Below are positions 35,293 to 44,341 of a stretch of 64,000 bases of DNA, piece by piece. Each line of letters begins with the position of its first letter. Position 1 is the stretch's first letter. Source of the stretch: Marinobacterium stanieri (GTDB taxonomy: Bacteria; Pseudomonadota; Gammaproteobacteria; Pseudomonadales; Balneatricaceae); contig NZ_FTMN01000010.1 of NCBI RefSeq assembly GCF_900155945.1, forward strand, positions 1 through 64,000, given 5' to 3'. The translations under genes were made by a program, and so were the position numbers. The notes below the pieces were generated by a model, which saw only the letters and a program-made list of their open reading frames with translations, ran no database searches and was not told the DNA's origin.

Positions 35293-36803
35293 TTCAGCAC
35301 CTTTTGCATGGCGCCCAGCAATTCTTCAACCTTAGCCCTTGAGGGTTGTTGATGCGCATATGCAGAGCGCAGCCAAACATGAGTCAAACGGTCAAACACC
35401 CCGTCCAGCGAAACTTCAGAATGCCCCCTGACCGTTGCTGCACACTCCAGCTCGGTTTGCCAGTGTTCCACCTCTACTCCGTACTGATGTGTAAGCCTGT
35501 GTAATGCATACCTGTAAGTTAACGACAACGCCAACCGAAGGTCTCCCTGATCCAGGGCTTCAGTGACCGCTTTCTCTATATCAGCAGGTATACTTTCAGC
35601 ATCAATTGATAGCCCCATCAATACCCGTGGCGGATCAGGTTTATCGGACTCGGTAACCGCTGCCCCTACAGGTGACTCGACATATTTCACCAACACACGT
35701 GCCAGGAAAATCAACAGCAGAGCCACCGCAACCCAGACGAGGACTTCAGCAATTTGAAAAAGGCTGGTTCCATCCCAGGAAAAATCACCTGACTCGTCAA
35801 ACCAGTCCTTTAACCAGTCGCCGGACTCAGCATCCAATTCCTCAGCATCTTTCCAATGCCAGGTAGTGACTTCTTTTTCATTGGTAAAAGGCGGTGACTC
35901 CAGCATGGTCATCACCTGCTCTTTGGACTGCTCTGGCGTAGCTGGCATGACTGAACTATCGGCCCAGGCCGAAGTTCCCGGGTATAACGCAAACGACGTC
36001 ACAAGTGTCAGGTTGAACACGAGTAATAACGCGGCTGTAGATGATCGCTTTGGCTTATCCGATTGTTGAGTTCTCTGGCTGGCGATTTGCCTGAACAAAA
36101 GCTCAAGATCCCAGGCTTCAAGCTCAATACGCCGGTTTATATACAGGGAGAAACCACAAGCAACATAAAAGGGCGCAACCACGGACATACAGATCAGGGT
36201 AAAAACATTGCTGCCATGCGCCAGCCACTCATGCTCGACACCCAGAAGCCAAAAATCTTCCAACTCGACAAAAGTACCAAGCAAAAGCATCAGAAGTACT
36301 GGACCCGCAGCAAATAGTAACCACTCCACATGAGCCATCACCACCGTCAGCCAGGTCGCAGCGGAAGCACTGTTGTAGGAAAGCACGCGGCTGCGCACCC
36401 GGCGGGCACGTCCTTTCTGCTTTTCAAGCACGATAACGGGCTGAATAAATGAACGTTTGGGGTCCAATCTAAGCCAGGTGAGAGAAACAAGCCCCCCATA
36501 GAGCAAGGTGCTTCGGATTTGACGCCAGGTTACTCCGCTTAAAGCTCCCTCATTGAACAGAAAGCGGCTAACAAACAGCAAAGGCAGACGTTCAAGTACT
36601 GGCTTCAGCCACCAGATAATGGACATCACTATCCAGGGGCTGTCGTAAAAAAACAGGCTAAGCAGTACGAACAGCACAGTGGCTGGCACAAACCAGGAAA
36701 TCCACAGAGGCCAGAACCAGCGCCGCGCCATAAGCACGCCTAAATCCAGCGCTTGCCAGGGCGTGCGTACTCGAGCTTTAAGTTGCAAGTCAGCCAGGTT
36801 CAC
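35289..36803 (-). CDS. DUF4129 membrane protein of the MoxR operon
   Basis: A 504-residue protein from the GTG at 36803, which starts VNLADLQLKARVRTPWQALDLGVLMAR, the usual N-terminus for this family; an ATG 22 codons further upstream lies inside the preceding gene. There are four to five hydrophobic segments in the first half, one near residue 360, and the C-terminal DUF4129 domain (about 400-500, LALSLTYRYALHRLTHQYGVEVEHWQT). Role unknown; conserved with MoxR, DUF58 and SpoIIM-like genes. Confidence 0.78.
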   Translation of the reverse strand: MNLADLQLKARVRTPWQALDLGVLMARRWFWPLWISWFVPATVLFVLLSLFFYDSPWIVMSIIWWLKPVLERLPLLFVSRFLFNEGALSGVTWRQIRSTLLYGGLVSLTWLRLDPKRSFIQPVIVLEKQKGRARRVRSRVLSYNSASAATWLTVVMAHVEWLLFAAGPVLLMLLLGTFVELEDFWLLGVEHEWLAHGSNVFTLICMSVVAPFYVACGFSLYINRRIELEAWDLELLFRQIASQRTQQSDKPKRSSTAALLLVFNLTLVTSFALYPGTSAWADSSVMPATPEQSKEQVMTMLESPPFTNEKEVTTWHWKDAEELDAESGDWLKDWFDESGDFSWDGTSLFQIAEVLVWVAVALLLIFLARVLVKYVESPVGAAVTESDKPDPPRVLMGLSIDAESIPADIEKAVTEALDQGDLRLALSLTYRYALHRLTHQYGVEVEHWQTELECAATVRGHSEVSLDGVFDRLTHVWLRSAYAHQQPSRAKVEELLGAMQKVLK

Positions 36804-37761
36804 GGCGTGCCCCCAGAGACGAGAAAAAGCAAAACCAGAGCACAAATAACCAGAGAGCGGCACCAACACTCAGTTTCAACGGAACGGCAAGGTCGCTACT
36901 GGAAGACCAAAAAGCCTCCAGAAAAGCCGCGACAAAGAGCATGAACACACCACCGTACATAAGCTTCACAGCTTCAATCGCGGAGAGGCGTAACGCCTCC
37001 AGCCTTTTCAGGCTTCCAGGTTTGACTAGAGCATGACCGATCATGAGCCCAGCTGCGCCACAGATGACAATCGCCGTGAGCTCAAAGGCGCCATGGCCTA
37101 TTACGAATGGATAAAAGGTAATGGATAAGCCAGCACGGGTGAGATACCCCGCAACCGCACCCAGGTAGATGCCGTTATAAAGCACAATAAAAATTGTGCC
37201 GATGCCAAAAAAGATACCTCCCGCAAACGCCTGAAATGCGATGCCAATGTTATGGCTGATATAAAATCCAAACATGGCCAAGTCGGTTTCGGCATCACGC
37301 TCAGGCCCAAAGCGCAGATTATCCGGGTCATACATCGCCTCGAATTCGGCGGCCTGCTCAACTGACAGAATACTGTAGGTGAAATCTTCACTCAGATAGG
37401 TGCCTACTGCCATCACGCACGCAGGTAAAACAAACAACAATGCGGAGCAAATCACATAGCGGCGCTGATTCCTCAATGCGACCACGAAAGCCACAAGCGC
37501 AGCCCCAAGCCGGTGAATTGAGGCTTTGGACTCACGCTGATACAGCAGGTGATGCCCCTGCATCACCAACCTGTTCAGGCGCGCAACCATTACATCAGAG
37601 TACTCACGCTGACGCGCCAGAGACAGTTGGCCACAGAGTTGGCGATAATGCTCAGGGAAGGATGCAGCTGGCTGACGCTTACCCTCCAGGCAAGCTTCAA
37701 TATCCAGTTCAAATTGTTGCCACAGCGTCCCGTGCTGTTGTTCAAAATCCGTTTCTTTCAT
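36790..37761 (-). CDS. SpoIIM/DUF95-family membrane protein
   Basis: A 323-residue protein: a cytoplasmic N-terminal helical region (residues 1-90, ending LLYQRES), then about five to six hydrophobic segments. The family's central pattern is visible in YISHNIGIAFQAFAGGIFFGIGTIFIVLYNG and FVIGHGAFELTAIVICGAAGL. It is named after sporulation protein SpoIIM but in non-sporulating bacteria it accompanies MoxR and RDD genes. The stop overlaps the DUF4129 gene start. Confidence 0.87.
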   Translation of the reverse strand: MKETDFEQQHGTLWQQFELDIEACLEGKRQPAASFPEHYRQLCGQLSLARQREYSDVMVARLNRLVMQGHHLLYQRESKASIHRLGAALVAFVVALRNQRRYVICSALLFVLPACVMAVGTYLSEDFTYSILSVEQAAEFEAMYDPDNLRFGPERDAETDLAMFGFYISHNIGIAFQAFAGGIFFGIGTIFIVLYNGIYLGAVAGYLTRAGLSITFYPFVIGHGAFELTAIVICGAAGLMIGHALVKPGSLKRLEALRLSAIEAVKLMYGGVFMLFVAAFLEAFWSSSSDLAVPLKLSVGAALWLFVLWFCFFSSLGARREPG

Positions 37762-37769
37762 CCGTATCT

Positions 37770-38474
37770 CTATTTGCGCCCCAACAGCCAGGCGCCCACT
37801 CCTTTTAATCGCCTCAAGCCCTTTTCACCTGCTTCACCCGTCAGAGGCTCCAGCAACTGCGCCAACTCTTCCTGTCGCGCCGGACTGATCGATGCGCTTC
37901 TGACTGTCAGACTGATGATGCCCTGGCGCTCCCCGCGAGTTAGTGGCTGAAGCGGTGGTATGGGTGTAACGGAACCATCCAAACCTGGTTTCGGCTCTGC
38001 ACCGGAGTAAATAACCAGACTTCCGGCAGCCAGGTCGCCTAAACGCTGAAAACGATCGGTAACAGACATGGAGATCAAACCCGCAACATAAAAGAGAGGC
38101 AGAAAATCAGCTGCGCGTAACAAATTCCGTACAGTTGAAGCCCCCCACCCAATGGGAGTGAAGTCCGCATTAACCACTTGAATACCCATGGATTTTTTAC
38201 CCGGCGTTTGTCCGTTACGAAAAACCTCAAAAAAAACCGGATAAAACCATTCAAGTAAAAACGAAAAAATAAGGAAAAGCGCAGTCCCCAGCCCTCCCAA
38301 CAATTCAGCCAGGAATGCGACCAGGATATATACCAAGCCCCGCCATCCCAAATCGATTAGGTAAGCCAGTATTCGAGGCACCGGGCCCGCCACCGTCTGG
38401 ACAAACTCGATACCTTCGGGCGTTTCGACACTACAGTGATTATCTAGCAGCTCGGATGCCTGCATGCTATTCAA
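37770..38474 (-). CDS. RDD-family membrane protein
   Basis: A 234-residue protein with three hydrophobic segments. The RDD domain spans about residues 20-155, starting VAGPVPRILAYLIDLGWRG and including GQTPGKKSMGIQVVNADFTPIGWGASTVRNLLRAADFLP. RDD proteins may exchange ions or act as membrane partners. Eight bases separate it from the SpoIIM-like gene; it belongs to the same operon. Confidence 0.88.
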   Translation of the reverse strand: MNSMQASELLDNHCSVETPEGIEFVQTVAGPVPRILAYLIDLGWRGLVYILVAFLAELLGGLGTALFLIFSFLLEWFYPVFFEVFRNGQTPGKKSMGIQVVNADFTPIGWGASTVRNLLRAADFLPLFYVAGLISMSVTDRFQRLGDLAAGSLVIYSGAEPKPGLDGSVTPIPPLQPLTRGERQGIISLTVRSASISPARQEELAQLLEPLTGEAGEKGLRRLKGVGAWLLGRK

Positions 38475-38488
38475 CGCCTGTTATTAGC

Positions 38489-38974
38489 TTAACGGTCGTG
38501 ATCGATATGCTGGTTGATCTTGTAGTTCAGGTAGAAAATACTAAAGAAGAATGTCAGTACTGGCCCTGCCCAAGTCGGCTGGCCCTGACTTTGGGTTACG
38601 GCATTGAGGCGATTACGGAATTTAAACACCCACACGAAGAACAGTACCGTAGAAACCAGACTGATCAGATTGCCAATCAGAACCAGAAGTGTACTGCCCA
38701 AAAAAGGAAGCACATATGACAGCACTGTACTCAGGATCATAATAACCAGTGCGGCTGTCACGAACCCTTGTGAAATGGGAGTTGGAGTAATCGTATTCAG
38801 CTTCTGGGTTCGATTATATAGCCAGTAAATCGGGTAAATACCGAGGGTAATGATCGAAAGGCCCAAAACAGCCCATGTGGTGAAGTATTTAAATACAGAA
38901 AGATCTCCCTCGGCCTGCTGGACTTCCAGCTCAGCTTCAGGTGCAGCATAGGGATTGTCTGCGATTTGATTCAT
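38489..38974 (-). CDS. DUF4234-like small membrane protein, first gene of MoxR operon
   Basis: A 161-residue protein with a short Pro/Glu-rich N-terminus (NPYAAPEAELEV) and four hydrophobic segments. FTTWAVLGLSIITLGIYPIYWLYNRTQKLN matches the DUF4234 pattern. It starts the leftward run, with 193 bases to the divergent ettA gene. Function unknown. Confidence 0.7.
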   Translation of the reverse strand: MNQIADNPYAAPEAELEVQQAEGDLSVFKYFTTWAVLGLSIITLGIYPIYWLYNRTQKLNTITPTPISQGFVTAALVIMILSTVLSYVLPFLGSTLLVLIGNLISLVSTVLFFVWVFKFRNRLNAVTQSQGQPTWAGPVLTFFFSIFYLNYKINQHIDHDR

Positions 38975-39167
38975 TCTTTATCCTTAAAGGTGTACAGTAG
39001 GAGGTTACTGTGGCAGGCATCCAAGCCTAAGTGGATCCTAAAGCATGTAATCGCGCTTGCCAATAGTGTTTCCCCTGACAATTTCCCTCTGAAACCCCAC
39101 ATGGCATTCCAATAGAGCCGAGGGTAGAATCTGGCTGTTTTTCAACCCCAAATTTACAGGCAAACTG

Positions 39168-40826
39168 ATGGCTCAGTACGTTTATACGATGAACCGCGTG
39201 GGCAAGGTGGTACCGCCCAAGCGTGAAATCCTCAAGGATATCTCCCTGTCGTTCTTCCCCGGTGCCAAGATCGGTGTACTCGGTCTGAACGGTGCCGGTA
39301 AATCTACCCTGCTGCGCATCATGGCCGGTGTCGACACCGAATACACCGGTGAAGCGCGTCCCATGCCCAACATGAAAGTGGGCTACCTGCCGCAGGAGCC
39401 GGAGCTGGATGACAGCAAGACCGTACGTGAAGTGATCGAAGAAGCGGTCTCCGACGTCAAGGATGCGCTGGCCGAGCTGGACCAGGTCTATGCTGCCTAC
39501 GCCGACCCGGACGCCGACTTTGACGAACTGGCCAAGAAGCAGGGCGAACTGGAAAACCTGATTACAGCCAAAGATGGTCACAATCTGGACCAGGCGCTGG
39601 AGCGTGCCGCTGACGCCATGCGTCTGCCGCCCTGGGACGCCGAAGTGAAGAATCTGTCCGGTGGTGAGCGCCGCCGTGTTGCCCTGTGCCGCCTGCTGCT
39701 GGACCACCCTGACATGCTGCTGCTGGACGAGCCGACCAACCATTTGGACGCCGAGTCCATCGCCTGGATCGAGCGCTTCCTGCAGGAATACACCGGTACC
39801 GTGGTCGCCATTACCCACGACCGCTACTTCCTCGACAACGCTGCCGGCTGGATTCTGGAACTGGACCGTGGCCACGGCATCCCCTGGGAAGGCAACTACT
39901 CCAGCTGGCTGGAGCAGAAAGAAGCGCGCCTGGAACAGGAAGCGAAGTCCGAAGCCTCTCACCGCAAGGCAATGAAGTCCGAGCTGGAGTGGGTACGTCA
40001 GGGTGCCAAGGGTCGCCAGACCAAGTCCAAGGCCCGTTTGAAGGCGTTCGAGGAGATGAACTCCCGCGAATTCCAGCAGCGCAACGAAACCCAGGAAATC
40101 TACATTCCGCCGGGTCCGCGTCTGGGCGACAAGGTCATCGAACTGCATGATGTCACCAAGTCCTACGGCGACAAGCTGCTGTTCGAAAACCTGAACTTCG
40201 CCATCCCGCCGGGTGCCATCGTCGGCATCATCGGCCCCAACGGCGCTGGTAAGTCCACCCTGTTCCGCATGCTCAGCGGCGAAGAACAGCCGGATTCCGG
40301 TGAGATCCAGATCGGTTCCACCGTGCAGTTGGCTTACGTCAACCAGTCACGCGAGCTGAACGGCGACAACACCGTGTTCCAGGAAATTTCAGACGGTCAG
40401 GACATCATCACCGTCGGCAACTTCCAAACACCAGCACGCGCCTACTGCGGTCGTTTCAACTTCAAGGGTTCCGACCAGCAGAAGTTCGTCAAGGACCTGT
40501 CCGGTGGTGAGCGCAACCGTCTGCACATGGCGAAGCTGCTGAAAGAAGGCGGCAACGTCCTGCTGCTCGATGAGCCGACCAACGATCTGGACATCGAAAC
40601 CCTGCGTGCACTGGAAGAAGCCCTGCTGGCCTTCCCGGGTTGCGCCGTGGTGATCTCGCATGACCGCTGGTTCCTCGACCGTATCTGTACGCACATCATT
40701 GCCTATGAAGGTGACTCCAACGTGGAGTTCTTCGAAGGCAACTACACCGAGTACGCCGAGGACTACAAGCGCCGCTTCGGCAAGGACCATCAGCCAGAGC
40801 GTATCAAGTACCGCCGCATGAGCTGA
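39168..40826 (+). CDS. ettA: Energy-dependent translational throttle protein EttA
   Basis: A 552-residue ABC-F protein. The two ATPase domains have Walker A GLNGAGKST and GPNGAGKST, signatures LSGGERRR and LSGGERNR, and Walker B LLLDEPTNHLD and LLLDEPTNDLD. Between them lies the P-site interaction linker rich in Lys/Arg/Glu (about residues 245-305). It binds the ribosomal E site and regulates entry into elongation by energy state. Length equals E. coli EttA. Confidence 0.96.
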   Translation: MAQYVYTMNRVGKVVPPKREILKDISLSFFPGAKIGVLGLNGAGKSTLLRIMAGVDTEYTGEARPMPNMKVGYLPQEPELDDSKTVREVIEEAVSDVKDALAELDQVYAAYADPDADFDELAKKQGELENLITAKDGHNLDQALERAADAMRLPPWDAEVKNLSGGERRRVALCRLLLDHPDMLLLDEPTNHLDAESIAWIERFLQEYTGTVVAITHDRYFLDNAAGWILELDRGHGIPWEGNYSSWLEQKEARLEQEAKSEASHRKAMKSELEWVRQGAKGRQTKSKARLKAFEEMNSREFQQRNETQEIYIPPGPRLGDKVIELHDVTKSYGDKLLFENLNFAIPPGAIVGIIGPNGAGKSTLFRMLSGEEQPDSGEIQIGSTVQLAYVNQSRELNGDNTVFQEISDGQDIITVGNFQTPARAYCGRFNFKGSDQQKFVKDLSGGERNRLHMAKLLKEGGNVLLLDEPTNDLDIETLRALEEALLAFPGCAVVISHDRWFLDRICTHIIAYEGDSNVEFFEGNYTEYAEDYKRRFGKDHQPERIKYRRMS

Positions 40827-40852
40827 GCCTGACGCTGCCAAGCGCCAAAGAC

Positions 40853-40882
40853 AAAAGAGCCGCCCTCAGGGCGGCTCTTTTA
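40853..40882. terminator. ettA terminator, bidirectional
   Basis: AAAAGAGCCGCCCT pairs with AGGGCGGCTCTTTT around a single-base centre (effective loop of three). Faces the leftward GGDEF gene that ends at 40908, so it serves both. Confidence 0.93.
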
Positions 40883-40907
40883 TTTCCAGGTGATGGAAAC
40901 CTAAGGT

Positions 40908-42014
40908 TCAGGCGGCTTCTTTCCAGGATGCCATGCAGTAACGATCACGACCGCTGTCCTTGGCCTGATACAACGCCTCATCGGCGCGCTGTAACAGGCT
41001 GGAGCCCCCTTCCCCCTCCTCCAGCATCGAGATACCGATACTGGTTGTAAAGCTGACTTCATCTCCCGTTGGCACCTTCAAACGCGAAGCATGACAGGCC
41101 TGACGAATGGCATCTGCCACTTCGGTTACCTGCTCGGCTTTCATATTGGGCAGCACCATCAAAAATTCCTCGCCCCCAAAACGTCCGGCCAGATCCACCT
41201 TACGCTTGGCATGCTCACGCAGGATTTTGGCAAACTGCTTGAGCACGATATCCCCGGCCGCATGGCCGTACTGATCGTTGAAGCTTTTGAACTTGTCCAG
41301 ATCAAACATCATCACCGTAAGCGGTGTCCCCTGCGCATGCGCCGCCTTGATGTCCTCTTCCAGCTGTTCCATCACCTGGCGCCGGTTCGCCAACCCGGTA
41401 AGCGGATCACGTGTGGCCTGACGGTAGAGCACCAGCAACATGTTCAGCTGATTGATCGAAGCCCAACCGGCAATCGCCCCCAGAATCGCCAGTAACCAGA
41501 GATCATTCAGTCCGCTGACACCGCCCCAGGCACCCAGCCAAAGCTGAGTCACCAGCTCTACCAACAGCACAAAACAGACAAAGCCAGCCACCTCAAACAA
41601 CGTCAGCGGGAAGATCGCCAACATGGTGATAATCATGAACGGGAAAAAGGCGTACCCGGCCACCGTTGCGTGATAGCCATGCTGCTCCAGAATCACCGTA
41701 CTGGCGGTCTGAAACAGGGTCAAGACAAGTACCAATGCCAACAGCCGTATCAGCGACACGTCCAGCCGGTAAGGGTGCGTATACCAAAGCCCCAACAACA
41801 GACAGCAGCCACTACTGGCCAAACGGGCATAGGCAATGGTGGTACTGGCTTCGGCCGGCAGCAACAGCCAGTCGATCAGGATCCATCCGCTTTGCAGCAC
41901 CATTAACAACCAGGCGATCATTCTGACACGGGTGAACAAATGGTAGCTGCGTGTATGATTGAAATAGCGTGAGTGCCGACGTGCGGCTATCAGATCATTC
42001 ATCACTTCCCACAT
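40908..42014 (-). CDS. Membrane diguanylate cyclase
   Basis: A 368-residue protein with six hydrophobic segments (about residues 30-190) and a C-terminal GGDEF domain (about 200-365): DPLTGLANRRQVM, DLDKFKSFNDQYGHAAGD and RFGGEEF near residue 293. RKVD five residues before GGEEF is an intact I-site. The ligand of the membrane sensor region is unknown. ATG 42014 follows GGAG at a good distance. Divergent from a PilZ gene, which could be its effector. Confidence 0.92.
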   Translation of the reverse strand: MWEVMNDLIAARRHSRYFNHTRSYHLFTRVRMIAWLLMVLQSGWILIDWLLLPAEASTTIAYARLASSGCCLLLGLWYTHPYRLDVSLIRLLALVLVLTLFQTASTVILEQHGYHATVAGYAFFPFMIITMLAIFPLTLFEVAGFVCFVLLVELVTQLWLGAWGGVSGLNDLWLLAILGAIAGWASINQLNMLLVLYRQATRDPLTGLANRRQVMEQLEEDIKAAHAQGTPLTVMMFDLDKFKSFNDQYGHAAGDIVLKQFAKILREHAKRKVDLAGRFGGEEFLMVLPNMKAEQVTEVADAIRQACHASRLKVPTGDEVSFTTSIGISMLEEGEGGSSLLQRADEALYQAKDSGRDRYCMASWKEAA

Positions 42015-42157
42015 GTGCTCTCCGGTGAATTTTTGCCCAAGCAGTCAAAGGTAGACTAGCATCAACACATGCGTATTGATCTGAAGCAGGCTGTTTCCAC
42101 TCTGCGACGAGTGTAATACTATCTTGGAGATCCAGCCGAGGAACCAGGAGTGCAAGC

Positions 42158-42529
42158 GTGAATAACAACACCGAACGTCGACGCTTTACCCGCATCCCCT
42201 TCGATGCCGAGTGCGAGCTGCACAGTGACAAGGGCGGCGCCGTGGTCCAGCTGATCGATATATCTCTGCGTGGCGCACTGGTGGAATCGGAGCAGGCGCT
42301 ACCGATTACTCAGGGAGACAGTGCACAACTGCACCTTTATTTGGCCAACGACATTCTGATCAACATCCCGTCCACGCTCACACACATCGAAGCCCCCTAC
42401 TACGGCTTTACCGCTGAAGAGATGGACATCGACAGCATCACTCACCTGCGCCGGCTGGTTGAGCTGAACCTGGGTGACGAGAGCCTGCTGGAGCGCGAAC
42501 TGGAACAGCTGATCGACGCAGATCAGTAA
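42158..42529 (+). CDS. PilZ-domain c-di-GMP receptor
   Basis: A 123-residue single-domain protein with ERRRFTRIPF (RxxxR) at residues 6-15 and DISLRGALVE (D/NxSxxG) near residues 37-46, both parts of the c-di-GMP site. It uses a GTG start at 42158 with AGGAG eight bases upstream. Standalone PilZ proteins relay c-di-GMP to flagella, pili or exopolysaccharide machines; the partner is not indicated here. Confidence 0.93.
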   Translation: MNNNTERRRFTRIPFDAECELHSDKGGAVVQLIDISLRGALVESEQALPITQGDSAQLHLYLANDILINIPSTLTHIEAPYYGFTAEEMDIDSITHLRRLVELNLGDESLLERELEQLIDADQ

Positions 42530-42537
42530 ACCCGCTG

Positions 42538-43911
42538 TCAGATCGCATCCAGCGCTTCTGACAGCGTTTTAACGCCGACCACTTCCATTCCGGGTACTTT
42601 TTCACGGGGCACATTTGAAATCGGCACGATGGCACGCTTGAAACCGTGTTTGGATGCCTCACGAATGCGCTCCTGACCATTGGGCACAGGACGGATTTCC
42701 CCTGACAGTCCCACCTCGCCGAACACCATCAACTCTTGTGACAGGGCCATATTGCGGAAACTGGACACCACCGCCAGCAGCAGTGCCAGGTCGGCACTGG
42801 TTTCCAGCACCTTGACCCCACCCACCACGTTGACGAACACATCCTGATCGCCCGTCATCAAACCGCCATGACGGTTCAATACCGCCAACAACATTGCCAA
42901 ACGGTTCTGCTCCAAACCGACTGCAACGCGACGCGGGTTGGACAGGTGAGACTCATCCACCAGCGCCTGCAGTTCTACCAACAGTGGTCGAGTACCTTCC
43001 CACACCACCATCACCACGCTACCGGGACTGGGTTCACTGCCACGACTGAGGAAAATGGAACTGGGGTTCTTCACCTCTTTAAGCCCATTTTCCAGCATGG
43101 CGAACACACCCAATTCGTTCACAGCACCAAAACGGTTCTTGTGGCTGCGCAAGGTGCGGAAGCGACTGTCGGACGACCCTTCCAGCTGCAGTGAACAGTC
43201 GATCATATGCTCCAGCACCTTCGGGCCGGCTAGCGAACCATCTTTGGTGACATGCCCCACCAGAAACAGCACCGTGCCTGTCTGCTTGGCAAAACGCGTC
43301 AGAAACGCTGCACTTTCGCGCACCTGTGACACCGAGCCCGGCGCCGACTGCACATCGGCCACGTGCATCACCTGAATGGAATCGATCACAATCACCTTGG
43401 GCCGCAGCTCGTTGGCCAGATCACAGATCGCTTCCACCGAGGTTTCAGACAGCATCTGCAACTGATCAGCCTTAAGGCCCAGACGCGACGCACGCATAGC
43501 TACCTGCTGCAGGGATTCCTCACCGGTGATATACAGCGCCGGCATCCCAGCCGCCAAATGACACATGGTTTGCAACAGCAAGGTACTTTTGCCCGCCCCC
43601 GGATGACCGCCAATTAACACCGCCGACCCCGGCACCAGACCGCCGCCCAACACCCGGTCCAGCTCGGCACTGCCACTGGTAAAGCGCGGCATCTCTTCCA
43701 GCGCCACCTCACTGAGGGTTACGACTTTCTTTTTCGTCCCCGTCCCACCGGCGTAACCATCAAAACGCGCACTGCGCACACCGCCTGCGTCAGACCCCAG
43801 GCGCACTTCAGTGATCGTATTCCAGGCACTACAGGCCGAACACTGCCCCTGCCACTTGCGGTAATCGGCGCCGCAATCGTTACAGACAAAAGCAGTTTTG
43901 GTCTTGGCCAT
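42538..43911 (-). CDS. radA: DNA repair protein RadA
   Basis: A 457-residue protein. Zinc finger CNDCGADYRKWQGQCSAC (residues 10-27), RecA-like core with Walker A GGHPGAGKST near 102, the RadA-specific KNRFG near 258, and a Lon-like C-terminal domain (about 330-457, VFVNVVGGVKV, SLSGEIRPV). It drives branch migration in recombination. ATG 43911 gives the normal MAKTK start; the upstream 69 codons are not coding. Confidence 0.96.
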   Translation of the reverse strand: MAKTKTAFVCNDCGADYRKWQGQCSACSAWNTITEVRLGSDAGGVRSARFDGYAGGTGTKKKVVTLSEVALEEMPRFTSGSAELDRVLGGGLVPGSAVLIGGHPGAGKSTLLLQTMCHLAAGMPALYITGEESLQQVAMRASRLGLKADQLQMLSETSVEAICDLANELRPKVIVIDSIQVMHVADVQSAPGSVSQVRESAAFLTRFAKQTGTVLFLVGHVTKDGSLAGPKVLEHMIDCSLQLEGSSDSRFRTLRSHKNRFGAVNELGVFAMLENGLKEVKNPSSIFLSRGSEPSPGSVVMVVWEGTRPLLVELQALVDESHLSNPRRVAVGLEQNRLAMLLAVLNRHGGLMTGDQDVFVNVVGGVKVLETSADLALLLAVVSSFRNMALSQELMVFGEVGLSGEIRPVPNGQERIREASKHGFKRAIVPISNVPREKVPGMEVVGVKTLSEALDAI

Positions 43912-44341
43912 GAGGTGTCTCCAGGGCAAGTAGACGATATTGGATGGGTGGCCGATTGTAACAAGCCAGCGAGAGAGATGAAGTAGTGTTTTGAGCGATA
44001 ACTGTGCTCTGAACAATGGACATCGATTGAAAAAAACGATAGCGTCACGTACATAATTGTTACTGAAAAAGAACAGTTTTATTTGACCAAAAGGGCAGCC
44101 CCCTCCCGCCTGGCACACAATACCTTTGCTCTATTCAGACTATGGAAAATGCATAGTCTACCACCCAAGTCATTTGGTGAGCTGGCCTCGGCATTTACGG
44201 CACAGCCACGTTGATACTGGCGATAAAACAGTAGCCAGAGAACAGGATCGTTCAAAAGCGACAAGGGAAACTGACTTCTGTGGTGGTAAGAGGCGATAGC
44301 CTTAATTTTGTCTTACCAGCATATTATAAAAGGGTTTCCCT
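43912..44341. other. Intergenic region, no gene seen
   Basis: 430 bases between divergent radA and the giant DUF4347 gene. A 61-codon leftward open frame (44079-44264) has no ribosome site or family resemblance. The last 60 bases are AT-rich (CATATTATAAAAGGG just before the start), where the giant gene's promoter is likely to lie. Confidence 0.45.

Noticed and set aside
44079-44264. A 61-codon leftward frame upstream of the giant gene.
   Set aside because: Lacks a ribosome site, has no recognisable features and lies in a promoter region.
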